DNA of 64,000 nucleotides from Mesonia ostreae (lineage in GTDB: Bacteria > Bacteroidota > Bacteroidia > Flavobacteriales > Flavobacteriaceae). The position numbers and the translations under genes were made by a program. Where the stretch lies: the NCBI RefSeq assembly GCF_031845265.1, contig NZ_JAVRBG010000001.1:310001-374000 (forward strand), in the 5' to 3' direction. The notes beneath the pieces are model-generated. The model was not told the DNA's origin and ran no database searches. It worked only from the letters and a program-made list of their open reading frames with translations. Positions 33,803-42,658 of this stretch are shown piece after piece. Position 1 is the stretch's first letter, and each line of letters opens with the position of its first letter.

Positions 33803-33810
33803 CATCTTTG
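33803..33810 (+). promoter_or_regulatory. Near-match -7 box CATCTTTG of the yeeE-like pair
   Basis: Five of six consensus bases at the fixed distance from operator 5. It excludes an in-frame TTG start at 33774. Confidence 0.5.
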
Positions 33811-33821
33811 CTCAAAATTTT

Positions 33822-34385
33822 ATGATTATGAATTGGATATATGATCCTTGGCCTTGGTATGTTGCGGGACCGCTTATTGCGTTAACCATGTTTATCTTAT
33901 TGCTTGCAGGAAAGCAGTTTGGGATGTCTTCTAACCTTCGCACGGCTTGTTCGGCAATGGGAGCAGGAAAGGCAGCCGACTTTTTTAAGTTTGATTGGAA
34001 AGCAGAACGCTGGAATTTAATACTGGTTGTAGGAGCTGTAATTGGTGGTTTTATCGCCTCAAATTATATGGGCGATAAAACCGTAAAAATTAATCCCGAA
34101 GTGGCTCAACAACTCGCCACAGATTACCAAATTGAAAGTGCTGGCGAAAGCTATTTACCCACAGAAATTTTTTCTACAGAAGCTTTATCAAATCCTCTTA
34201 ATATCATTATCCTCTTATTAGGTGGATTAATGGTTGGTTTTGGAGCCCGTTATGCTGGTGGTTGTACCTCTGGGCACGCCATTTCTGGATTGAGCAACCT
34301 ACAACTCCCCTCTCTAATTGCCGTGATTGGTTTTTTTATAGGCGGCTTAGTTATGATTCATTTAATTTTCCCATTAATCTTTTAG
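33822..34385 (+). CDS. YeeE/YedE-family transporter, N-half protein
   Basis: A 187-residue membrane protein from ATG 33822 (M-I-M-N-W-I; ATG 33828 is equally possible). It has four to five helices and the hallmark RYAGGCTSGHAISGL (about residues 144-158), with a conserved Cys thought to handle thiosulfate in the TsuA/YeeE family. A second Cys motif RTACSAMGAGKAADFF lies near residue 45. It forms a pair with the next gene (3-bp gap). Full YeeE proteins are about 350 residues; this one is half size, so the two gene products probably assemble into one transporter for thiosulfate or a similar anion. Controlled by operator 5. Confidence 0.88.
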   Translation: MIMNWIYDPWPWYVAGPLIALTMFILLLAGKQFGMSSNLRTACSAMGAGKAADFFKFDWKAERWNLILVVGAVIGGFIASNYMGDKTVKINPEVAQQLATDYQIESAGESYLPTEIFSTEALSNPLNIIILLLGGLMVGFGARYAGGCTSGHAISGLSNLQLPSLIAVIGFFIGGLVMIHLIFPLIF

Positions 34386-34388
34386 TCT

Positions 34389-34802
34389 ATGAAATATTTA
34401 ACTTATTTAGTCATTGGTACTTTCTTCGGAATTTTAATGTTTAAATCTGAAGCTGCTTCGTGGTTTAGAATCTATGAAATGTTTCAGTTTGGAAGCTTTC
34501 ATATGTATGGAATTATAGGCTCGGCCTTAGTTTTAGGAGTTATTGGCGTCCAAATTATCAAACGTAAAAACATTAAAACCTTAGATGGAAGCGAAATGAG
34601 CCTGAAGCCCAAAAATAAAGGAATTGCACGTTATCTTATTGGCGGAATCATTTTTGGTTTAGGTTGGGCGCTAGCAGGAGCTTGCCCAGGACCTATGTAC
34701 GTTCTTGCAGGCGCAGGTTATACCTCTATTTTAATTGTCATTTTTGGAGCTCTCGCCGGTACTTTCTTATACGGAGTCCTAAAAAAACACCTCCCGCATT
34801 AA
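34389..34802 (+). CDS. YeeE/YedE-family transporter, C-half protein (DUF6691-like)
   Basis: A 137-residue membrane protein with about four helices. The central motif is IIFGLGWALAGACPGPMYVLAGAG (Cys in GACPGP), matching the second half of YeeE/YedE transporters. Start 3 bp after the first-half gene and terminator 26 bp after the stop show a two-gene unit. Probable thiosulfate or sulfur-compound uptake together with its partner. Confidence 0.88.
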   Translation: MKYLTYLVIGTFFGILMFKSEAASWFRIYEMFQFGSFHMYGIIGSALVLGVIGVQIIKRKNIKTLDGSEMSLKPKNKGIARYLIGGIIFGLGWALAGACPGPMYVLAGAGYTSILIVIFGALAGTFLYGVLKKHLPH

Positions 34803-34827
34803 TAAATTCTGATTAAATTTTAGTTAC

Positions 34828-34867
34828 AAAAAAGCTTTTTAGACCGGTGGTTTAAAAAGCTTTTTTG
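34828..34867 (+). terminator. Rho-independent terminator of the yeeE-like pair
   Basis: Stem AAAAAGCTTTTTA / TAAAAAGCTTTTT with a 10-11-nt loop and following T. Confidence 0.75.
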
Positions 34868-34997
34868 AGTATACATACAACGAATTCTTTTAGCTTAATA
34901 AATTTAAACTCTAGGTTAAACAAAAAGTGTTATTCTTCTGTAAGCTTTGACATTTAAAGTGTACTTTTATTTTTTCGAACAACTTCTTAAATAAACT

Positions 34998-35615
34998 ATG
35001 AAAAGAGCAATTCTAGGTCTATTATTTATCTGCATTTGCAATACGTGTTTTGGTCAAACCTATTCGTTTGATAGACTCATAAAAAGTGAAGTTTCTACAA
35101 CCTCTTCCAAGTATAATGAAAATACCTATTTGTTTAATTCTGAAGATTATTCCTATTCCTTGCGTCTAAATGAAGGCAAAGATTCTACAGAAGCTTGGAT
35201 TATAGACACTAAGAGAAGGCAAGTACATTATTTTAATATTAAATCTAAAGACTCTTTAGAGTTAGAATTTGTACAAACGAATCCGTATAAACTTAACCTT
35301 CCCAAATATACTTATGAGTTTTCTTATGTAAAATCGAAAAGCCAAGAGAAAGAAATCTTACTCGCTATAATCAACAAAAAGAAAGAAGAAATTGCCAAAT
35401 ACAGGTTGAAAATAGAAAAAACAGACCATAATTATTTTCCTATATTTCAAGCAACAGCAGCCGTAGAACCCTTTAATCTCATGAACATAAAAGCTCCTTT
35501 TAATTTTTTAGTTTTAAAATCTTACGGAAAAAATGCTGGTGGCAAGGCTCTGAATTATGAAATGAGTTGTACTGAAGGCACTAACTTTACGGTAACTATA
35601 CCCCAAAAAAGTTAA
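34998..35615 (+). CDS. Secreted protein of unknown function
   Basis: A 205-residue protein with a signal peptide (1-19, ICNTCFGQ) and a beta-rich body (YSFDRLIKSEV, YSLRLNEGKDSTEAWIIDTK, YTYEFSYVKSKSQEKEILLA). No motif I recognise. No T9SS domain. It stands alone between the transporter terminator and a methyltransferase gene 115 bp downstream. Confidence 0.75.
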   Translation: MKRAILGLLFICICNTCFGQTYSFDRLIKSEVSTTSSKYNENTYLFNSEDYSYSLRLNEGKDSTEAWIIDTKRRQVHYFNIKSKDSLELEFVQTNPYKLNLPKYTYEFSYVKSKSQEKEILLAIINKKKEEIAKYRLKIEKTDHNYFPIFQATAAVEPFNLMNIKAPFNFLVLKSYGKNAGGKALNYEMSCTEGTNFTVTIPQKS

Positions 35616-35730
35616 ACTACATAAAGAGGTTACTAGCTTAAACGCCACTTCAAGCTTTCTTCCACTTTTTTTAGGTTTTAATTATAAATGGAAAAACCAA
35701 GAAAAATATACCTCAAGCATTTCAAACAAA

Positions 35731-36531
35731 ATGACTTCAGAAAAAAATTATATAGAGATCAACCGGGAATCTTGGAATAATAGAACCGAGACCCATTTAA
35801 AATCAGATTTCTATGGAGTTCCCACTTTTTTAAAAGGAGAAACTTCTTTAAATAAGATTGAGTTAGACATCCTGGGGGATGTAAAAGGCAAATCTATTTT
35901 GCATTTACAATGCCACTTCGGACAAGATTCTATTTCGTTGAGTAGACTCGGAGCAGAAGTTACTGGCGTAGATTTGTCTAACAAAGCAATTGAAAACGCT
36001 AGAAAGATTGCAAAAGAAACCAAATCTCACACCATATTTATGTGCTGCGATATTTACGATTTACCAAATCATTTAGAGCAAGAATTTGATATCGTTTTTA
36101 CAAGTTACGGCACTATTGGTTGGCTCCCCGATATCGATAAATGGGCAAAAATCATTTCTAAATTTCTAAAACCAAAAGGGAAATTTGTATTTGCAGAATT
36201 TCATCCGGTTGTTTGGATGTTTGATGACAATTTTAAAAAAATTGAATATAATTACTTTAATTCTGGCGCCATCGTTGAAACTGAAAGTGGCACGTATGCC
36301 GACAAAAGTGCAGACATTCAACAGGAATTTGTAGTTTGGAATCACGGCTTAGCCGAAGTCATAACTAGTTTAATCAAAAACGGACTTGAGATTAATGCTT
36401 TTGAAGAGTTTGATTATTCTCCCTATAATTGTTTTAACAAAACCATCGAAATAGCTCCTCAAAAATATAGAATAGAACATTTGGAAAATAAAATTCCTAT
36501 GGTTTATTCTATTGTAGCTACAAAAAAGTAA
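35731..36531 (+). CDS. Class I SAM-dependent methyltransferase
   Basis: A 266-residue methyltransferase: SAM-binding motif SILHLQCHFGQDSISLSRLG (about 54-73; usual Gly-Cys-Gly replaced by QCHFG), VTGVDLSNKAIENARK, IFMCCDIYDLP and DIVFTSYGTIGWLPDIDKW. The N-terminus YIEINRESWNNRT and the QCHFGQD form are typical of a widespread family annotated only as small-molecule methyltransferases. Substrate unknown. Confidence 0.88.
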   Translation: MTSEKNYIEINRESWNNRTETHLKSDFYGVPTFLKGETSLNKIELDILGDVKGKSILHLQCHFGQDSISLSRLGAEVTGVDLSNKAIENARKIAKETKSHTIFMCCDIYDLPNHLEQEFDIVFTSYGTIGWLPDIDKWAKIISKFLKPKGKFVFAEFHPVVWMFDDNFKKIEYNYFNSGAIVETESGTYADKSADIQQEFVVWNHGLAEVITSLIKNGLEINAFEEFDYSPYNCFNKTIEIAPQKYRIEHLENKIPMVYSIVATKK

Positions 36532-36688
36532 GAGTTGAACTTAAAAACCTGATGTTACTTTATTAGTTACAATTAAGTCTGATTTTTTTATCAGAAAGCA
36601 AACAATAATTTTCTAGGCTCAAGCTTTGTGAAAACTTTAAAATTCTTAGCAATAGGTTCTTGATATATTTTTTGTTTCTTGCACAAAC

Positions 36689-39229
36689 ATGGAAGAATCG
36701 AATAAAAATAATACCCAAAAAGAAGGCTTTGTTACGGTACGCGGAGCAAGACAACATAATCTCAAAGACGTAAGTTTAGAAATTCCTCGCGATGCTTTAG
36801 TCGTATTTACGGGAGTTTCAGGATCTGGGAAATCATCCCTTGCTTTTGGAACTTTGTATGCCGAAGCTCAACGAAGATATTTAGAATCGGTGTCGCCTTA
36901 TGCACGACGACTTTTTCATCAGATGCCAATCCCAGAAGTGGATGAAGTAGAAGGACTTCCGCCAGCAGTCGCTCTACAACAACAACGAGGCTCGGGCACT
37001 ACGCGATCTTCAGTCGGTTCTGTAACCACCTTATCCAACTTACTGCGGATGTTATATTCGCGCGCGGGAGATTATCCAGCAGATCAATCCATTTTATATG
37101 CGGAATCATTTTCCACCAACACTCCAGAGGGAGCCTGCCCCAAATGCCACGGTCTTGGTAGAGTTTATGAAGTGACTGAGGAAAGCATGGTTTTAGACGA
37201 TTCTTTGACGATTCGGGAAAAAGCCATCGCGGCTTGGCCAAAAGCTTGGGGAGGTCAAAATCTTCAGAATATTTTAATCACGTTGGGTTACGATGTTGAT
37301 GTTCCCTGGAAAAATCTTCCTCAAAAAGAACGGGATTGGATTTTGTTCACCGATGAAAAACCACGCGTACCCGTTTATCCTGGTCTTGACCGAGAAGAAG
37401 TTCAGGTGGCTATTAAAGAAAATAGAGAACCAAGTTATATGGGGACTTTTACCGGCGCAAAAAAATATGTGCTGCATACTTTTGCCAATACGAAAAGTAA
37501 TTTGATGAAAAAACGCGTATCGCAATATATGCTAAGCAGCGACTGCCCTGCCTGTAAAGGAAAACGTTTACGCCGTGAATCTCTTTCGGTGACTTTTGCC
37601 GATTATGATATTGCCGACATTTCCCGACTTCCTCTCAAGAAATTACTTTCTATTTTTACTCCTTATGCCGATGGATCTGCGCTAGGACTCAACAAATTAG
37701 CTAAAAATCATAAAGAAAAAGTAATCGTTGCGCAGCGAATAGCCGAAGATCTGGTAGCCCGAGTGAAAGTTTTATTAGAATTGGGGCTGGGTTATTTATC
37801 CTTAGAGCGCAGCACTCCTACCCTTTCTCCTGGAGAGCATCAACGCTTAAGGCTCGCCACTCAAGTACGTAGTAATTTATTTGGCGTCGTTTATGTCTTA
37901 GATGAGCCTTCCGCAGGATTGCATCCCGCAGATACCGAAGCTTTATTAAAAGCTTTAGACCGATTAAAAGCATCTGGAAATTCGCTTTTTATTGTGGAAC
38001 ATGAATTAGATGTGATTCGCCATGCCGATTGGATTGTAGATGTAGGTCCAGATGCTGGCGAAGGTGGCGGAGAAATTTTATACAGCGGTCCCCCAGCTGG
38101 CTTAAAAAAGATTGCACGCTCAAAAACCAGAGAACACTTGTTTAATGATTTACCTTTTAAAAAGTCTGCTCCGCGAAGACCTTCCGGTTGGTTGAGATTA
38201 AGTGACGTGACTAGAAATAATCTAACAAAGCTCGATGTCTCTCTTCCTTTAGGCGTATTAACCAGTGTTACCGGGGTTTCAGGATCGGGGAAAAGTAGTT
38301 TGGTAAGTCAAGTTTTGGTGGAGCTCATGGCCACGCATCTGGGAAAGGAAACTTCTACGGAAGAAGAAACAGAAGATGAATTGCAAAAAAACATCGTAGA
38401 AACGTTGGGAGGTAACATTACCGAAGGCGCCGAAACTCTAAAACGTATGGTCGTGGTGAATCAAAAACCTATTGGTAGAACTCCGCGTTCTAATCTTGCG
38501 ACTTATACTGGTTTATTTGATGTGGTGAGAAAATTATTTGCTTCCACAAAATTAGCAAAAAAACGTCGTTATAATGCTGGCCGTTTTTCCTTTAATGTAG
38601 GCAAAGGACGTTGTTCCAATTGTGATGGAGAAGGTTTTGTGATGGTAGAGCTCTTATTTTTACCCAGTGTTTATGCGCCCTGTCCTGTTTGTGAAGGTGC
38701 CCGCTATAATGCCAAAACGCTAGAAGTTACCTATCACGAGAAAAATATCGCACAAATACTTGAAATGACAGTAAATGAAGCTGCGGAATTCTTTACGGAA
38801 GAAGAGCGTGTTAGTCGGCCACTTAAGGTGTTGCAAGATGTAGGTTTGGGGTACTTGCGTTTGGGGCAGTCGGCGACAGAGCTTTCTGGTGGAGAGGCGC
38901 AACGAATTAAGCTAGCTACAGAACTTCAGCGCCTAAGCAAGGGAAACACGCTTTATATTTTAGACGAGCCAACGACGGGACTGCATCCCACAGATGTAGA
39001 AAAATTACAACTTCAGCTAGCAAAATTGGTGGATGCTGGCAACACGGTCATTGTGGTAGAACATGATATGCAGGTAATCGCTGGCAGTGATTGGGTGATT
39101 GACTTGGGCCCTAGCGCCGGGGAAGAAGGTGGAAAAGTGGTTGCTGAAGGCACGCCGCAAGAAGTTGCAAAAAATAAGCAAAGTAAAACAGCAACTTATT
39201 TAGCAAGAACCTTAAACGAACATTCTTGA
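36689..39229 (+). CDS. UvrA-like ABC ATPase (UvrA2-type paralogue)
   Basis: An 846-residue protein with two ABC cassettes as in UvrA. First Walker A GVSGSGKSSLAFGTLY (about 38-53), zinc module CPKCHGLG, signature LSPGEHQRLRLA and Walker B VYVLDEPSAGLHP; a second zinc-type segment CPACKGKRL (about 285). Second Walker A GVSGSGKSSLVSQ (about 530), zinc module CSNCDGEG ... CPVCEGARY, signature LSGGEAQRIKLA, Walker B YILDEPTTGLHP. It is about 100 residues shorter than housekeeping UvrA (about 940), mainly between Walker A1 and the first signature, where the UvrB-binding region lies, so the UvrA2 class linked to drug or antibiotic tolerance is more likely than the repair enzyme. Confidence 0.88.
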   Translation: MEESNKNNTQKEGFVTVRGARQHNLKDVSLEIPRDALVVFTGVSGSGKSSLAFGTLYAEAQRRYLESVSPYARRLFHQMPIPEVDEVEGLPPAVALQQQRGSGTTRSSVGSVTTLSNLLRMLYSRAGDYPADQSILYAESFSTNTPEGACPKCHGLGRVYEVTEESMVLDDSLTIREKAIAAWPKAWGGQNLQNILITLGYDVDVPWKNLPQKERDWILFTDEKPRVPVYPGLDREEVQVAIKENREPSYMGTFTGAKKYVLHTFANTKSNLMKKRVSQYMLSSDCPACKGKRLRRESLSVTFADYDIADISRLPLKKLLSIFTPYADGSALGLNKLAKNHKEKVIVAQRIAEDLVARVKVLLELGLGYLSLERSTPTLSPGEHQRLRLATQVRSNLFGVVYVLDEPSAGLHPADTEALLKALDRLKASGNSLFIVEHELDVIRHADWIVDVGPDAGEGGGEILYSGPPAGLKKIARSKTREHLFNDLPFKKSAPRRPSGWLRLSDVTRNNLTKLDVSLPLGVLTSVTGVSGSGKSSLVSQVLVELMATHLGKETSTEEETEDELQKNIVETLGGNITEGAETLKRMVVVNQKPIGRTPRSNLATYTGLFDVVRKLFASTKLAKKRRYNAGRFSFNVGKGRCSNCDGEGFVMVELLFLPSVYAPCPVCEGARYNAKTLEVTYHEKNIAQILEMTVNEAAEFFTEEERVSRPLKVLQDVGLGYLRLGQSATELSGGEAQRIKLATELQRLSKGNTLYILDEPTTGLHPTDVEKLQLQLAKLVDAGNTVIVVEHDMQVIAGSDWVIDLGPSAGEEGGKVVAEGTPQEVAKNKQSKTATYLARTLNEHS

Positions 39230-39318
39230 TTTCTGAAAAATTGGTTGATTAAGTTAGATCCTATTGACTATTGAATTTCAGTTTTTATTCATAACACCAA
39301 AAAGCTTAATCATCATTA

Positions 39319-39349
39319 GACCTCACAGCTTTTGAAAAGCTGTGAGGTC
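39319..39349. repeat. Perfect hairpin repeat (REP-like)
   Basis: Arms GACCTCACAGCTTTT (39319-39333) and AAAAGCTGTGAGGTC (39335-39349) around a single G. No T run follows, so a REP-type element is more likely than a terminator; related text (CTGTGAGGTCTGG) occurs near 28980. Confidence 0.7.
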
Positions 39350-39471
39350 TCTCGAGGGCAGGACTCCTGTTTTATCAAACCAGACTAGAAATTCTATACA
39401 AATTAATCAAGATTTGCATTCGGGATTTCGATTAAAAATGACGAACTTTTAGGTGATTTAAAATTGCAGTG

Positions 39472-41166
39472 ATGAAAAAATTATTTTTACTGATTGGTTT
39501 TCTCTTATGTACCCCTCCCCTTGTCTTTGGGCAGCACACCGATTATAATCTGGTAAAAGAGGTTCAAGTGAAAAATAAAGGCGTAGTGGTTTCCGCTTTT
39601 CCGTTAGCCAGTGAAGTGGGCGCCAAAATTTTACGCCAAGGTGGAAATGCCTTTGATGCTTCGATTGCGACACAATATGCGCTCGCTGTGGTTTATCCGC
39701 AAGCCGGAAATATTGGCGGCGGCGGTTTTATGGTTGCCACGATGAAAGAAGGAAAAAAATTCACGATTGATTTTAGAGAAACAGCGCCTTTAAAATCTCA
39801 TAAAGATATGTATTTGGATGAAAACGGAAATGCCAACACTAATCTTAGTCGGTTTGGAAGCTTAGCGGCTGGAGTTCCGGGAGCTGTGGCTGGACTTTTT
39901 GAAATGCACCAATACGCGAAACTTCCCATGACGCAATTGATTCAACCGGCTATTGAATTGGCTGAAAAAGGATTTTCCATTACTCAAGATCAAGCAGATT
40001 TGTTTAACACCTATAAAGATGATTTTTTACATCTAAATAAGCATTCGATTCCGTTCGTAAAAAATCTAGAATGGCAAGCAGATGATATTCTAGTTCAGCA
40101 AGATTTGGCTCATACCCTAAAAAAAATTCAGCAGAAAGGATTAAAAGGTTTTTATAGAGGCAAAACGGCAAATTTAATCGTAAAAGAAATGAAACGCGGT
40201 AACGGCATCATTAGTTTAGCCGATTTAAAACAGTACAAAGTGAAAGTAAGAGCGCCACTCATCTTCGATTATAAAGGACACGAAGTGGTGACGATGCCCT
40301 TACCGTCTAGCGGAGGAATTCTCTTGGCGCAAATGCTGGAAATGACCAATTTAATAGGCTTGGAAGGCAAGCAATTAAACTCTCCCGAAGCCGTGCAGCC
40401 CATGGTAGAAGCAGAGCGACGTGCGTATGCCGACCGCGCCGAATATATGGGCGATCCCGATTTTATAAAAGACCAAACGCAAAAGTTAATTAGTAAATCC
40501 TATTTAAAGCAGCGATTTGCCAATTATAATCCAGATAAAGCAACGCCAAGCAGTGCCGTGGGAGATATTATCATTCCTCAAAAAGAAAAGAAAGAAACGA
40601 CGCACATTAGCGTTTTGGATAAAGAAGGCAATGCTGTATCTGTCACCACGACCCTGAATGGGAATTTTGGCAGTAAAGTGATGGTTTCGGGAGCTGGTTT
40701 TTTGCTCAACAATGAAATGGATGATTTTTCTGTCAAGCCCGGCGTGCCTAATATGTACGGTGCTATAGGCGGAAAAGCCAATGCTATCGCCCCAAAGAAA
40801 AGAATGCTGAGTTCTATGGCGCCCACGATTCTCTTAAAAGACAACAAGCCTTTTATGGTGGTAGGAACCCCTGGGGGAACCACGATTCCGACCTCGGTTT
40901 TTCAGGTGATCGTAGATATCATTGATTTTGGCACCGATGTGAACACAGCAGTGAACGCTCCAAAATTTCATCAACAATGGCTGCCTGAACATATTTTGAT
41001 AGAAGAAGATTTCCCTAAGTATACGATTGAAGCGCTAGAGAAAAAGGGCTATACCTTTAAAGAGACTGCCAAAATTGGTAGAATGGAAGTGATTTTAGTA
41101 GATAAGGATGGTAATTACCACGCGGTAGCTGATGGTCGTGGGGACGATTCGGTTGGGGTGGAGTGA
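39472..41166 (+). CDS. ggt: Gamma-glutamyltransferase (gamma-glutamyltranspeptidase)
   Basis: A 564-residue secreted Ntn-hydrolase from ATG 39472 (a GTG codon just before is also open). Signal peptide to PLVFGQ; large subunit with ASIATQYALAVVYPQAGNIGGGGF and DFRETAP (Arg that binds the gamma-glutamyl carboxylate); autocleavage site ETTHISVLDKEGNAVS, where Thr at about residue 376 becomes the nucleophile; small subunit with LNNEMDDFS, LSSMAPTI and VVGTPGGTTIPTS (oxyanion). It transfers or hydrolyses the gamma-glutamyl group of glutathione and similar peptides in the periplasm. Single gene. Confidence 0.95.
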   Translation: MKKLFLLIGFLLCTPPLVFGQHTDYNLVKEVQVKNKGVVVSAFPLASEVGAKILRQGGNAFDASIATQYALAVVYPQAGNIGGGGFMVATMKEGKKFTIDFRETAPLKSHKDMYLDENGNANTNLSRFGSLAAGVPGAVAGLFEMHQYAKLPMTQLIQPAIELAEKGFSITQDQADLFNTYKDDFLHLNKHSIPFVKNLEWQADDILVQQDLAHTLKKIQQKGLKGFYRGKTANLIVKEMKRGNGIISLADLKQYKVKVRAPLIFDYKGHEVVTMPLPSSGGILLAQMLEMTNLIGLEGKQLNSPEAVQPMVEAERRAYADRAEYMGDPDFIKDQTQKLISKSYLKQRFANYNPDKATPSSAVGDIIIPQKEKKETTHISVLDKEGNAVSVTTTLNGNFGSKVMVSGAGFLLNNEMDDFSVKPGVPNMYGAIGGKANAIAPKKRMLSSMAPTILLKDNKPFMVVGTPGGTTIPTSVFQVIVDIIDFGTDVNTAVNAPKFHQQWLPEHILIEEDFPKYTIEALEKKGYTFKETAKIGRMEVILVDKDGNYHAVADGRGDDSVGVE

Positions 41167-41291
41167 TTGGGGTTTTTGAGATGAATTCCTCTAAGTTGAG
41201 GAGATGTAACGCCATTGAAATGATTGTTATTTTGTGATAAACTCTGTTAAAAAGTGTATTTTTAAGTTGGCGTAATCAATATTAAATAATT

Positions 41292-41795
41292 ATGAAAAAA
41301 ATATTCCTGATTGTATTTGTTTTAAATTTCATTTCCTGTTCATCTTCTAAAGTAAGTGATAATGAAATTAAAATGAAGACAAACTTTGAAGATTTAAGTG
41401 TTGTTAAAACTTTAAACCTTGTCAATTCTGATTCGATTACTATCCACGAATTAAGATTTTATAAAATTGATTCTGCTTTAGATACGATGAAATCCATGTA
41501 CCTCGATTATGGAATATGGAATGACCAGAGTATCGGTCTACACCAAGAAAACATTAATCAAAAAATATGGAAAAACATTCGGCTTTTTGAAGACGATGAA
41601 GTTTATACTGTAATAGCTGGCGGAACAGAAACAAAAAATAATTATTATGCTTGTTTAACTGTTTACGATGCTAAAGGAAAAGATTGTTTTGACGAAAACC
41701 ATCCTTTGAAAAATAAAATAATAAAACTGTTTTACGGTAGAATGAAAGAAAATAGAAGCAAGAAGATAAATTATTCTATTTTGAAAGTAAAATGA
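41292..41795 (+). CDS. Lipoprotein of unknown function
   Basis: A 167-residue protein with lipobox NFISC (Cys at residue 16) and a Ser-rich linker. The mature part (SITIHELRFYKIDSALDTMKSMYLDYG, WKNIRLFEDDEVYTVIAGG) shows no motif I recognise. Base composition is like its neighbours. Monocistronic; a near -7 box TATTTTTA lies about 30 bp upstream. Confidence 0.75.
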   Translation: MKKIFLIVFVLNFISCSSSKVSDNEIKMKTNFEDLSVVKTLNLVNSDSITIHELRFYKIDSALDTMKSMYLDYGIWNDQSIGLHQENINQKIWKNIRLFEDDEVYTVIAGGTETKNNYYACLTVYDAKGKDCFDENHPLKNKIIKLFYGRMKENRSKKINYSILKVK

Positions 41796-41989
41796 TTTTT
41801 TTAAACAAAGAACTGTGAAAAAAATACAGGTGAAAGAGCTTCATTCTTTGTCAAGGTGCTTCTAAATCTATCTTTGTATATTAACCCTGGTTTCACAAAA
41901 ACAAAAACTCGCAACTACAATAAAGTCCTGACTTTTAGCAACTCCCCGAAACAAAAAACTGCTATTATATTGGTTAGGTAAGGAGCAGC

Positions 41990-42658
41990 TTAAAACACGC
42001 TATAAAGTGTTGTTACGATCACTCCTTTAAAGTTGGGTAAATGAATAGATAGCAATTGTTTTTCTTCTATTACCTTAAAATTAAATGGTGCAGCTAGCAC
42101 GTTGAGACCACTTTTCTTTTTCAATCTTATTCCTTGTCCAGAAATAATATCTTTATTGGGAGTAAAATCTCCTTCAGGGACATGTTCCGTTAGAATAACA
42201 TATTTGAAATTAGTTAACTTACTCAGCACACGTTGTACTTCCGCATTTGATAAATGCTGCAACACCTGTCTTAATAGCGCGCAATCTCCTTGAGGTAAAT
42301 CATCTTTGGCAATATCTAACGTATAAAACTCTAAGTGGTCTTCTTTAAACTTCTCTTTGTTACAGGCTATAAGACTAGGTACAATATCTACCGCCATATA
42401 CTTTTGGGTATACTTCACCAATTGTTTCCCCACATTAAAATCCCCACAACCTAAATCACATAGCGTTAGTGGATCCTTAAAAGAGTTTAAAAATGAAGTC
42501 AATACTTCTATGTATGGACTTACAATTTCGGGATGATGCGAGCCTAAACCAGAATAGAAGTCAGAATTATCAGTCCCCCAAAGCTTCTTCTCATAAACCT
42601 GTTCCATAGCATCTTTGGTAGGCCATGGTTTCTTTGTTTTATTTTCTTTTTTCATCAA
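41990..42658 (-). CDS. Class I SAM-dependent methyltransferase
   Basis: A 222-residue protein with SAM motif LTLCDLGCGDFNVGKQL (about 70-86), YMAVDIVPSLIACNKEKF, FYTLDIAKDDLPQGDCALLRQVLQHLSN and YVILTEHVP. The LRQVLQHLSN form is common in small-molecule methyltransferases of Bacteroidota and alphaproteobacteria. Substrate unknown; no operon partner. Confidence 0.85.
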   Translation of the reverse strand: MMKKENKTKKPWPTKDAMEQVYEKKLWGTDNSDFYSGLGSHHPEIVSPYIEVLTSFLNSFKDPLTLCDLGCGDFNVGKQLVKYTQKYMAVDIVPSLIACNKEKFKEDHLEFYTLDIAKDDLPQGDCALLRQVLQHLSNAEVQRVLSKLTNFKYVILTEHVPEGDFTPNKDIISGQGIRLKKKSGLNVLAAPFNFKVIEEKQLLSIHLPNFKGVIVTTLYSVF

